Shown: one piece after another, positions 8,652 to 15,556 of the stretch
Position numbering within the stretch: the stretch's first letter is position 1
Layout of the letters: each line of letters opens with the position of its first letter
Assembly (NCBI RefSeq): GCF_014652555.1
Contig: NZ_BMZA01000001.1
Span: 658,900-722,899, forward strand
Source of the DNA: Novosphingobium colocasiae
GTDB lineage: Bacteria; Pseudomonadota; Alphaproteobacteria; Sphingomonadales; Sphingomonadaceae
Direction: 5' to 3'
DNA length: 64,000 nt
Position numbers and translations under genes: made by a program
Notes under the pieces: generated by a model
What the model saw: the letters and a program-made list of their open reading frames with translations, nothing else
Database searches by the model: none
What the model was told of the DNA's origin: nothing

Positions 8652-8832
8652 CGCCGCTTTCGTCCAGCTTCTTGAGCAGATCGTCAAAGCTGGACGGGAG
8701 CGGTTCATCCACCACGGAATTATAGAGCTTCCTCAGCCCGCCCGCCCAGCCCGGCTCACCGCTTCGTCGCAGCTCCGGTGGTAGTCCCGGCATCTTCTTG
8801 CCGGGCTGCCCAGGTCGTTCAGGTTGAGACAA
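8644..8832 (-). CDS. nepR: NepR family anti-sigma factor
   Basis: A 62-residue protein with the NepR core GLRKLYNSVVDEPLPSSFDDLLKKLD. NepR binds EcfG and keeps it inactive until phosphorylated PhyR displaces it. The TTG at 8832 is preceded by AAGGAAG at suitable distance; an ATG at 8793 would still keep the whole core. It overlaps ecfG downstream, and an EcfG-type promoter lies upstream, as expected for an autoregulated pair. Confidence 0.92.
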   Translation of the reverse strand: MSQPERPGQPGKKMPGLPPELRRSGEPGWAGGLRKLYNSVVDEPLPSSFDDLLKKLDESGDA

Positions 8833-8955
8833 CTGGTACTTCCTTTTCCACGCGAAAACCTTGCCGTGCGCGGGGCAGGGCGGTCAAGCCCCGATTATCC
8901 GGCATTCTGCCCAGACCACCGTCAGCGAGGAGCAAGGTTTCGTCCATCAAGCCAC

Positions 8956-8982
8956 GGAACAATTGGCGACGCCCATGGTTCC
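8956..8982. promoter_or_regulatory. Overlapping divergent EcfG-type promoters
   Basis: Minus strand: GGAAC (8978-8982), 16-base spacer, TGTT (8958-8961), directed at nepR-ecfG. Plus strand: GGAAC (8956-8960), 16-base spacer, GGTT (8977-8980), directed at the histidine kinase gene. Both -35 elements are perfect and both -10 elements differ from CGTT by one base. The arrangement is a quasi-palindrome in the nepR/kinase intergenic region. Confidence 0.6.
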
Positions 8983-9076
8983 CCTTTGACGCCGCAGCGG
9001 CCATAGAGATTCGGGGGATCGGATCGACAGGCCCCAATGGCCGGGTGGCCGGGATGGAGTACGGGGAAATTGCCGG

Positions 9077-10738
9077 GTGATTGACCAGTCTCTGTTCGAC
9101 CGGGTCGAAAGGCAGGCGTGGTTCTATCGCTACCCGCGCGGCTGGCCGTTCCTGCTGTTCCTGCTCGCCAGCATCACCACGGCGGTCAGCGTGATGGCGA
9201 TCGAGCATGCCGACCGGCAGACCCGCGCGGTGGAACTGGACCGCAACCTCACCGAGATATCCTCCGCGCTCCAGCGCCGCGTGACCGAGAACATCGCCGT
9301 GCTGCGCGCCGCCAGCGCCCTGTTCGCCACGCAGGATAGCGTCAGCGAGGAACAGTTCCGCGAATTCGCGGCCGATCTCCAGCACGAAGGCAATCTGTAC
9401 GGCTCGCTTGGCATGGGCTGGGCACCGCTGGTGCGGGCGGATCGGCTGGCCTATCTGGAACTGGAAATTGTCAACCAGGGGCGCAGCAGCTTCTTCGTGA
9501 CCCCCCGGCCCGATTTCGGCGATCCCTATGCCGTGCCGATCGTCTATCTGGAGCCCGGCGGTGCCCAGAACCGCAGGGCGCTGGGTTACAACATGTATGC
9601 CGAGCCCACCCGCCGTGCAGCGATGGACCAGGCCATGAAGACCGGCAAACCGGTCGCCTCGGGCAAGCTGCGGCTCATCCAGGACGTCGGTCGGCCCAAT
9701 GTGGCAGGGTTCCTGATCTACATGCCGGTGGTGGTCATCAAGGGACAGTCGCGCATCGTCAAAGGCTTCGTCTACGCCCCGTTCCGCGCCGATGATTTCA
9801 TCCGCTCGGCCGGAGAACTGTTCCGGGCCGACCGGCTGGAGGTGAAGATCTACGACGAGACCGTCGCCTCGGAAAATCTGCTGGCGCAGCGGCCGGTGGA
9901 CGGCCTGATCGGCCGCACGGCGGAACGGCGCATCGATGTCGGCAACCATTCCTGGGTGGTCCAGGTCAGCGACAAGAAGACCGGGATGCTCAGCGCCATC
10001 TCCCGGATCACGCTGTTCTTCGGGGCGGTGGCATCGCTGATGGTGATGGCGATCGGCCGGCTCATCACCCGGCGCGCGGCGGAAGACCGGCTGATGCTGG
10101 AACGGCTGAGCCGCGAAGCCTCGATCCGCAATTCGCTCACCCGCGAATTGAACCACCGGGTGAAGAACACGCTCGCCAACGTGCTGTCGATCGCCGCGCT
10201 GACCCGGCGCGGATCGCGCGACATCGACGATTTTACGGATCGCCTGACTTCGCGTATCCGGGCGCTGTCGGCCACCCACGACCTGCTCTCGCAAACCGAC
10301 TGGACCAACGCGGCGCTGCGCGATGTCGTGGTCTCCGAACTGGCGCCGTACATGGAAGGGCATGAGGAGTTCGTCACCATCGACGGGCCGGAGATCAAGC
10401 TGGCCCCTAATGATGCGATGTCGCTCGGTCTGGCGCTGCACGAAATGGCGACGAACGCCGCCAAGTACGGCGCGCTCAGTGTCGAGGATGGGCGGGTCAG
10501 CGTCACCTGGCAGCGGACCGGGGCGGACCTCGCATCGATCCACTGGCGCGAATCGGGCGGCCCGACCGTGACCGAGCCGAGCAAGCGCGGGTTCGGCCGC
10601 GACCTGATCGAGAAGATCGTCGCGCACGAGTTGCGCGGAAAGGTGGAGCTTCAGTTCCTGCCGGGCGGGGTGGAGTGCCGGCTGAACGTGCCGGTGCGCG
10701 TGTTGCGCGAGTTCGCCTTGCGGGGTGGCGGGCAGTAG
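9077..10738 (+). CDS. CHASE-domain HWE-type sensor histidine kinase (PhyK-like)
   Basis: 553 residues: a membrane helix near 24-42, a periplasmic CHASE domain (about 75-300; GMGWAPLVRADRLAYLE, RRALGYNMYAEPTRRAAMDQA), a second helix near 309-330, then the kinase core. The phosphoacceptor is H360 in ELNHRVKNTLANVLSIA, and the N-box is ALHEMATNAAKYGAL (N460). This is the HWE/HisKA_2 subclass whose members phosphorylate PhyR. It lies divergent from nepR-ecfG and 1.3 kb from phyR, so it is the obvious candidate input kinase. The GTG start at 9077 is inferred. Confidence 0.88.
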   Translation: MIDQSLFDRVERQAWFYRYPRGWPFLLFLLASITTAVSVMAIEHADRQTRAVELDRNLTEISSALQRRVTENIAVLRAASALFATQDSVSEEQFREFAADLQHEGNLYGSLGMGWAPLVRADRLAYLELEIVNQGRSSFFVTPRPDFGDPYAVPIVYLEPGGAQNRRALGYNMYAEPTRRAAMDQAMKTGKPVASGKLRLIQDVGRPNVAGFLIYMPVVVIKGQSRIVKGFVYAPFRADDFIRSAGELFRADRLEVKIYDETVASENLLAQRPVDGLIGRTAERRIDVGNHSWVVQVSDKKTGMLSAISRITLFFGAVASLMVMAIGRLITRRAAEDRLMLERLSREASIRNSLTRELNHRVKNTLANVLSIAALTRRGSRDIDDFTDRLTSRIRALSATHDLLSQTDWTNAALRDVVVSELAPYMEGHEEFVTIDGPEIKLAPNDAMSLGLALHEMATNAAKYGALSVEDGRVSVTWQRTGADLASIHWRESGGPTVTEPSKRGFGRDLIEKIVAHELRGKVELQFLPGGVECRLNVPVRVLREFALRGGGQ

Positions 10739-10826
10739 GCTGGGCGCACGGTTAAGGCCGCGTGCGGAAGTTCGAAGGTCGGGTTTCGCCCCTTGCGGAC
10801 GTTTGTGTTCGACATAAACTAGCGCA

Positions 10827-11426
10827 ATGCGTGCGCCATTTGTCCTCGTACTCCTTCTATCGCTTGCCGGCTGCACCGCGCCCGGCAACAACGAGAAAGT
10901 CGAGCGGATTGAAATGCGGCTATCGGGGGTGTCTTCGGTTGATGTCGAGATCGATGACCAAGGAAATGGAAAATACAAACTAAGCGAGCCTTTCCCGAAC
11001 GGGAGAGCGGGCAAGTTCAGAATTGACCGAGCTAAGTTTCAGTCGATCGCCGCGAGACTTGAACCCTACCGCCAGCGATCCGTGCAATTCTCCGAAGCAA
11101 GTGCACGGGAGTTCATGAGCCGGACTTGCCCCAAGGGAACGCCGCGTGTGACGGACGCAGGGGCGCTCTATCTCCTTTGGACGACAGAAAACTCGCAGCA
11201 CCATTTCCTCGCTGATTTTGGATGTGACCACAAGCGATACGCAAAGCGGAACCGTGAACTTCTCGGCGTCCTTGAGGCGCTCCGGTTCCTTTTGATAACT
11301 GATTCATCGGCTGCGAGCATCCCACCCCTAACCTCGGCCTTCCATGTTCCACGGTGGTTTTCCGATTCCCTAGAACGCATGAGGCTCGATCGCGCCGATC
11401 TTGCGGCAGGAATTCGGCGGCCTTAA
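10827..11426 (+). CDS. Hypothetical lipoprotein
   Basis: 199 residues beginning MRAPFVLVLLLSLAGCTAPG, a lipoprotein signal peptide with lipobox LAGC (Cys16). The mature part has two further cysteines (SRTCPKG, FGCDHK) and no motif I recognise. Codon use is distinctly AT-richer than the flanking kinase and phyR genes, and it lies next to another such gene, which suggests an inserted accessory block inside the stress-response island. Confidence 0.65.
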   Translation: MRAPFVLVLLLSLAGCTAPGNNEKVERIEMRLSGVSSVDVEIDDQGNGKYKLSEPFPNGRAGKFRIDRAKFQSIAARLEPYRQRSVQFSEASAREFMSRTCPKGTPRVTDAGALYLLWTTENSQHHFLADFGCDHKRYAKRNRELLGVLEALRFLLITDSSAASIPPLTSAFHVPRWFSDSLERMRLDRADLAAGIRRP

Positions 11427-11461
11427 TTTACGACATCCGAAATGGCTGGAATGGTACGATA

Positions 11462-11749
11462 ATGCGCGATCGTTACGAACCTGAATCGGCGTTCGTCAAG
11501 GCGATCATCGCCGAGGAAGTGCCGCTTTCGGGAAGCGAATGGGCCGATCACAATTTGCAACGGCTGATCGAACTGACCCGTGACGACATTGTTTCAAATC
11601 GCGATTGGGCGGCATTTCTCCTCGCGCAGGAAGACGCTGACACGCCTGCGGTCAGGGATGCGCTTCTCCACGCGGCAAGCGACCGTGAGGCAATAGTTCG
11701 CGCAGAGGCGGTGCTGGGACTGGCGAAGAGGGACGCGCTCCTGGCGTAG
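11462..11749 (+). CDS. Small HEAT-repeat-like hypothetical protein (95 aa)
   Basis: A helical protein of 95 residues with two consecutive HEAT-like hairpins (DNIVS-type: DDIVSNRDWAAFLLAQEDADTPAVRDALLHAASD and REAIVRAEAVLGLAKRD, quoted in parts). The spacing and hydrophobic pattern suggest a short scaffold or binding protein. The start ATG at 11462 follows a 35-base gap after the lipoprotein gene, so they may be co-transcribed. Function unknown. Confidence 0.6.
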   Translation: MRDRYEPESAFVKAIIAEEVPLSGSEWADHNLQRLIELTRDDIVSNRDWAAFLLAQEDADTPAVRDALLHAASDREAIVRAEAVLGLAKRDALLA

Positions 11750-12082
11750 CCGTTTGTTCAGCAAGCCTTGAGAGGGAGCAGCGTGACGGTCCCCATCCTT
11801 GAAGCTGCGGAAATTTGCGCCGATCCTTCTAATCGCTGATCTTCGGGTCTGGGCCGAGCCGTCGGATGCTCCGTTCATCGACAAGGCCGCAGCCGATGCT
11901 TTGGCGGCATGCGGCGGGGCTAACGACCAACCTTAAAACCAAGCATGTGAGGCCTGTATCATTCTCCGTTCGTGTCGAGCGAAGTCGAGACACGCTGGCA
12001 CTGTGCCTTCAGTGTCTCGACCTCGCTCGACACGAACGGAACTTTTGGCGCTGATTAAACGCGCAATGCTCCCAGCCCACCG
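11750..12082. other. Gene-free stretch between accessory gene and phyR
   Basis: 333 bases without a convincing gene. The only structure seen is the long inverted repeat at 11965-12040. Confidence 0.6.
11965..12040. repeat. Long near-perfect inverted repeat (R2)
   Basis: Two 29-base arms, starting TCCGTTCGTGTCGAGCGA (11965) and ending GCTCGACACGAACGGA (12040), match at 28 of 29 positions around an 18-base centre. A solo 20-base piece of the same element is at 57856-57875. It can form a very stable hairpin in the gap beside phyR and belongs to the REP class of intergenic palindromes. Confidence 0.85.
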
Positions 12083-12880
12083 CTACTTCAGCGGGTTGCT
12101 TGATCCGAAGAACAGCGCCTGGCTGATCGCCGCGCGGACGGTGGCTTCCTGGAACGGCTTGGTGACCAGATAGGTCGGTTCCGGGCGTTCGCCGGTGAGC
12201 AGGCGTTCGGGGTAGGCGGTGATGAAGATCACCGGCACGTCGCCGAACTTGAGCAGGTCTTCCACCGCGTCGATGCCCGAGCTGCCGTCGGCCAACTGGA
12301 TATCGGCGAGGACCAGACCGGCCGGTGCCTTGCCGAAGATGTCGAGCGCCTGGCGGTGCGTCGCGGCGGTGCCGACGACGTTGTGGCCCAGATCGGTGAC
12401 GAGCCCTTCGAGCTGCATCGAGATCAGCGGCTCATCCTCGATGATGAGGACATCGGTGGCGCTTTCGCTTTCGATCTCGCGGACGGCCTGATCGACCAGC
12501 GTATCGACCCGCTCGGCCGGGATGCCGAGGATCGCGGCGGTGTCCTCGCGCGAGAATTCCTCCACCGTGGTCAGCAGCAGCGCCTGGCGGTGGGCCGGGG
12601 CGATCGTGGCGAGGCGTTCCTGCGCAGCGCGTTCGTGCATGCCGACATCGCCGCCCGCAAAGCTGGGTTCGGTGATGTGGCTGGTGGTCCAGATGCTGGT
12701 GAATGCACCATAAAGCGCCGCGCGGCTGCCGGCGATCGCCTGGCGCAGCGCGCTATCCGCGAGGGCCGCTTCGAGCGTGGCGCGCACATAGGTATCGCCC
12801 GACTGTTGCGAACCGGTCAGCGCCCTTGCGTATCGCCGCAGATAGGGCAGTTGAAGGGCGATCTGGTCAGAAACGGACAT
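12083..12880 (-). CDS. phyR: General stress response regulator PhyR
   Basis: 265 residues. An N-terminal sigma-like domain (about 1-135; LPYLRRYARALTG, APAHRQALLLTTVEEFSREDTAAILGI) precedes a C-terminal receiver domain (143-265). The receiver has the acidic pocket E148-D149, phosphoacceptor D193 (LVLADIQLADG), the FITAYPERLL motif near 219 and conserved K241 (TKPF). When phosphorylated, the sigma-like domain binds NepR and frees EcfG (partner switching). It is not in the usual tandem with nepR-ecfG but 3.3 kb away and divergent from a second ecfG. Confidence 0.96.
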   Translation of the reverse strand: MSVSDQIALQLPYLRRYARALTGSQQSGDTYVRATLEAALADSALRQAIAGSRAALYGAFTSIWTTSHITEPSFAGGDVGMHERAAQERLATIAPAHRQALLLTTVEEFSREDTAAILGIPAERVDTLVDQAVREIESESATDVLIIEDEPLISMQLEGLVTDLGHNVVGTAATHRQALDIFGKAPAGLVLADIQLADGSSGIDAVEDLLKFGDVPVIFITAYPERLLTGERPEPTYLVTKPFQEATVRAAISQALFFGSSNPLK

Positions 12881-13047
12881 TCATCTACCTCGGCCTCTGG
12901 ACATGCGCATGATGGCGTGTCGTCAATGTTGGGCACTGTCTCCGTACCGCTATGCACAGGCAAAGCCGGCAGGACTGCAGCGATTATCTGCCGCTGCCCG
13001 AAGGCAAGGGCAACCAGAAAATTTTTGCGCTCGGGCCCCTTTGGACG

Positions 13048-13072
13048 GGAACCAAAACGCCTGCGACCGGTT
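13048..13072 (+). promoter_or_regulatory. EcfG-like promoter variant inside the intergenic region
   Basis: GGAAC (13048-13052), 16-base spacer, GGTT (13069-13072). It is the same -10 variant as the plus-strand promoter at 8956. No ORF starts just downstream; the stem-loop at 13131-13168 does. Confidence 0.4.
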
Positions 13073-13078
13073 AGTCCA

Positions 13079-13168
13079 GTATCACTGCCGGCCCCACCCC
13101 ACCCCCCGCAACCGGTGGTGATCCGATCCCGAGGCCTCCGCTCACTTAAACAAGTGGACGGAGGCCTC
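13079..13168 (+). ncRNA. Candidate EcfG-dependent small RNA
   Basis: About 90 bases from the predicted start of the 13048 promoter to the end of a stable hairpin (GAGGCCTCCG at 13131-13140 pairing with CGGAGGCCTC at 13159-13168, extended by CACTT/AAGTG around an AAAC loop). A C-rich single-stranded stretch (CCCCACCCCACCCCCC) sits before it. No coding capacity and no U-run after the hairpin, so this is a structural guess. Confidence 0.3.
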
Positions 13169-13376
13169 AAATCGTCAGGGGCGGCAATGTTCCCGAAGCA
13201 CACATAATATTTTCGCCGAAATCTTTGCGCCGGCCGAAAGGCCAGCAGGCAACGCTTCCATAGAATCGAGACTATCGAAACCGGCGATGAACATCGGTGG
13301 CCTTGCCGTTGAGCCGTGCCGCGCGCAGGTCAGGCCGAGTGCGTCGAAACCGTTGTGAACACTATGACGATCTTCG

Positions 13377-13402
13377 GGAACTTTCCGGGACATCGTCGCG
13401 TT
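13377..13402 (+). promoter_or_regulatory. EcfG-type promoter of the second ecfG gene
   Basis: GGAAC (13377-13381), 17-base spacer and CGTT (13399-13402), an exact match to the alphaproteobacterial EcfG consensus. It lies 35 bases before the ATG at 13438, which implies positive autoregulation. Confidence 0.85.
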
Positions 13403-13437
13403 CTCGGGGTCAGACAGCAATAATCGAGGGTATTGCC

Positions 13438-14127
13438 ATGACATCCATCAGCGCCATCGCATCGCTTGAAGACCACGCCGAAACCGGTGCCGAGCCGGTC
13501 GAACGCAGCGCTCTCACCGATCGCGATTTCAAGCGCGCCCTGGCCGATGTTGCGCCGCACCTGCGCGCTTTCGCGCGCGGCCTCTGCGGTTGCCGCGACC
13601 GGGCCGATGATCTGGCGCAGGAAGCCATGCTGCGCGCCTGGGCGGCGCGTGACCGTTATGCTGCGGGCACCAACTTCAAGGCCTGGACCTTCACGATCCT
13701 GCGCAACCACTTCTACAGCGAGGCACGCCGCGCCCGCTTCCACGGCGAGTACGACGAAGTGGCTGCCGAACGTATCCTGCGGGCCCCCGCCGGACAGGAA
13801 GGCGCGATCGAACTGGCCGACGTCCTGCGCGCGCTGAGCGCGATCCCGGCCAGCTATCGCGAAGCGCTGATCCTCGTCGCTGCGGGCAACCTTTCCTATG
13901 AAGAGATCGCCGACATTTGCGGGATCGCGTTGGGTACGGTGAAGAGCCGCATCTGCCGCGCCCGGGCGATGCTGTCGCAAGTCATCGAATCGGGCCAGCT
14001 TCCCGATTTCCGTCACAACTTCGTGCTGGGCGGTGATGCGATCGACGCTTTCTTCGCCGAACTCGGCAAGATCGCCAACCTCCACCCCGAGGAACTGCGG
14101 CTTGCGGCTATGGCGCAAGCCGCCTGA
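13438..14127 (+). CDS. ecfG2: EcfG-family sigma factor (second copy)
   Basis: 229 residues with region 2 (PHLRAFARGLCGCRDRADDL, KAWTFTILRNHF) and region 4 (LSAIPASYREALILVAAGN, YEEIADICGIALGTVKSR). It is longer than the first copy, with an N-terminal extension of about 30 residues and a C-terminal extension (DAIDAFFAELGKIANLHPEE) absent there. ATG 13438 is fixed by the perfect EcfG promoter and the family start. It is followed after 33 bases by a response regulator, probably in one transcript. Confidence 0.92.
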   Translation: MTSISAIASLEDHAETGAEPVERSALTDRDFKRALADVAPHLRAFARGLCGCRDRADDLAQEAMLRAWAARDRYAAGTNFKAWTFTILRNHFYSEARRARFHGEYDEVAAERILRAPAGQEGAIELADVLRALSAIPASYREALILVAAGNLSYEEIADICGIALGTVKSRICRARAMLSQVIESGQLPDFRHNFVLGGDAIDAFFAELGKIANLHPEELRLAAMAQAA

Positions 14128-14160
14128 TCGCTGCGGCCATTCGCTAAGGAGTTCCGCGTT

Positions 14161-14577
14161 TTGAATTCTGCTTTTCCCTCGGCCGGCAAAATCCTGATCG
14201 TGGAGGATGAGTTTCTCGTCGCTCTGCAACTGGAAGATATCGTGTCCGATGGCGGCTATGCGGTCGTCGGCACGGTGCCCGATCGCGCATCGGTGCTGGA
14301 CCTGGAGGAAGTGCCCGACGTTGCGCTTGTCGATCTCAATCTTCGCGATGGCCTGACCGGCCCGGATATTGCCCGCCATCTGGCAGGGCAGTTCGGGGCC
14401 AGAGTGATCTACGTCACCGCTACCCCTAACCAGATCGATTACCCGGCGGAAACGGCCGTGGGCTTCGTACAGAAGCCGTTTTCGCGCCAGACCATCTTGG
14501 CAGCCATCGCCTATGCGCTCGCCGGCTGCCCGGAACAGGATCGCCCGGCCGAGCTGGAACGTCTCCGCTCTCACTGA
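14161..14577 (+). CDS. Single-domain response regulator (SdrG-like)
   Basis: 138 residues, essentially one receiver domain: acidic pair E15-D16 (ILIVEDEF), phosphoacceptor D58 (VALVDLNLRDG), T86 (VIYVTATP) and K105 (QKPF). No output domain. In sphingomonads single-domain receivers such as SdrG work with the HWE kinases and PhyR, and its position right after an ecfG gene supports that role. The TTG start at 14161 has AAGGAG upstream. Confidence 0.85.
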   Translation: MNSAFPSAGKILIVEDEFLVALQLEDIVSDGGYAVVGTVPDRASVLDLEEVPDVALVDLNLRDGLTGPDIARHLAGQFGARVIYVTATPNQIDYPAETAVGFVQKPFSRQTILAAIAYALAGCPEQDRPAELERLRSH

Positions 14578-14633
14578 TCGCCTGATGAATGCGGCGTCGG
14601 CCTGCCTCTGCGGGACGGCACTCGCATGTTATT

Positions 14634-14780
14634 GCTTATCCGTATTGGGGCACCCTGAACTTGTTCCAGGGGCTATCGTGCCGCCGGACGGGACGCTGAA
14701 AGGCGCTGGACGATGGGGCCAAGCCCTATTCGACGGCGGTGCAAACCGCGCGATGGATGCTGAAACGAGCTCAGCATGAC
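14634..14780 (+). repeat. 147-bp interspersed repeat, copy 2 (R1)
   Basis: Same element as 5546-5691 in opposite orientation. Its imperfect end palindromes are around CCCTGAACTTGTTCCAGGGG and TGCTGAAACGAGCTCAGCA. The core GGGACGCTGAAAGGCGCTGG and AAGCCCTATTCGACGGCGG are identical in both. Confidence 0.85.
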
Positions 14781-14870
14781 CCTGCTGCGGATAAACGCCT
14801 CATATGCGATTGTCCTGGTCTTGGCGGGGGCGTCGTTGGAGGAGCACTGCCGCAGGGCTCGTGGTGGAAC

Positions 14871-14907
14871 ACCACCTCCCGACTTCCCCCGGAAGGGTGG
14901 AGGAGCA
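14871..14907 (+). repeat. 37-bp intergenic repeat (R4), copy 1
   Basis: ACCACCTCCCGACTTCCCCC followed by GGAAGGGTGGAGGAGCA. The same sequence with few changes occurs inverted at 18485-18522, before the fatty acyl-AMP ligase terminus. Confidence 0.65.
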
Positions 14908-14947
14908 AGTAAGCCCTATCAGGGCATATTTCCCCATCGCTGCACGG

Positions 14948-14979
14948 AAAAGGGCGCGAAGGTTCTCACCCTCGCGCCC
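14948..14979 (-). terminator. Terminator of the PNPOx-like stress gene
   Basis: Read on the minus strand, GGGCGCGAGGG and CTTCGCGCCC form a stem, followed by TTTT. It lies 27 bases after the stop codon of the gene at 15006-15470. Confidence 0.8.
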
Positions 14980-15005
14980 TCCTTGTACGCGGTCCTGCGA
15001 GGGGT

Positions 15006-15470
15006 TCAGACCGCGCCGAGTTCGTGGGTGCCGGCGTGTTCGCGATCGATCGGCTTGCCGGTCAGCATCTTGAAGGCGCCGGTAATGCCGATATCGCTGG
15101 CCCACACTTCGCTATCGGTGATGTCGTAGCGCAGCATGATGACATTGGGGTCGGTCTTCCCGCCGGGCAGCCAGGCTTCGACGGCGTTGTTCCAGTGGGC
15201 TTCGCGCACCGAATGGTCGGTTTCCTCGCTCAGCGCGCCCTTGATGCAGGCGAAGACGCCGTGATCGCGGGTCATCACCTGGCCCATGGCCGGTCCACCC
15301 GGAGCAATGCGGTTGTCGCGCTTGGTATAGAACCAGATGGCGTGATGGGCATTCTTGTCGAGTTGGGCACTCATCGGTTCGGCATGACCATCCGCCCCTT
15401 CCAGTCGCATCATGATGATCGGGCTGGACGCGAAGGCCTTCCAGAAGGTTTCGCGGGTTTCCTTGTCCAT
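15006..15470 (-). CDS. PNPOx-like FMN-binding split-barrel general stress protein
   Basis: 154 residues of the pyridoxamine 5'-phosphate oxidase-like general stress protein family: WKAFASSPIIMMRL at the N-terminus, AIWFYTKRDN, HGVFACIKGAL and an EAWLPGGKTDPNVIMLRYD motif near the C-terminus. These proteins have the flavin-binding split-barrel fold; the physiological reaction is mostly unknown. A perfect EcfG promoter 30 bases upstream of the ATG makes it a very likely member of the general stress regulon. Confidence 0.88.
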   Translation of the reverse strand: MDKETRETFWKAFASSPIIMMRLEGADGHAEPMSAQLDKNAHHAIWFYTKRDNRIAPGGPAMGQVMTRDHGVFACIKGALSEETDHSVREAHWNNAVEAWLPGGKTDPNVIMLRYDITDSEVWASDIGITGAFKMLTGKPIDREHAGTHELGAV

Positions 15471-15499
15471 GGTGGGATCTCCTCTTGCTATGGTGAGGT

Positions 15500-15525
15500 A
15501 ACGCCCGGACCGCCCCGGTCGTTCC
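15500..15525 (-). promoter_or_regulatory. EcfG-type promoter of the PNPOx-like gene
   Basis: On the minus strand: GGAAC (15521-15525), 17-base spacer, CGTT (15500-15503), an exact consensus match. The predicted leader is about 23 bases. Confidence 0.85.
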
Positions 15526-15556
15526 GGAAGCGGCGGCGGGCGTCGGGCGGCGGCGA

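Larger units (their letters stand above)
12881..13437. other. Long phyR-ecfG2 intergenic region
   Basis: 557 bases with no credible coding region. It holds an EcfG-like promoter variant at 13048-13072, a strong stem-loop at 13131-13168 and a perfect EcfG promoter at 13377-13402. No GTTCC (minus-strand -35) close to phyR was found, so phyR may use a different promoter. Confidence 0.6.
14578..15005. other. Gene-free stretch made of repeats and a terminator
   Basis: 428 bases without a gene. It contains repeat R1 copy 2 (14634-14780), repeat R4 (14871-14907) and the minus-strand terminator at 14948-14979. Confidence 0.7.

Noticed and set aside
8819..11014. 731-codon open frame on the minus strand opposite the histidine kinase
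   Set aside because: It is the antisense shadow of the kinase gene in high-GC DNA; composition (His/Arg/Asp-rich) is not protein-like and no motif is present.
12817..13203. 128-codon minus-strand frame upstream of phyR
   Set aside because: It overlaps the phyR start, has no family features and runs through the hairpin and promoter structures.
14513..14779. 88-codon frame running through the R1 repeat, ending in HPELV...AMDAETSSA
   Set aside because: Its similarity to a frame at 5547-5747 is due to the repeat itself, not to a conserved protein.
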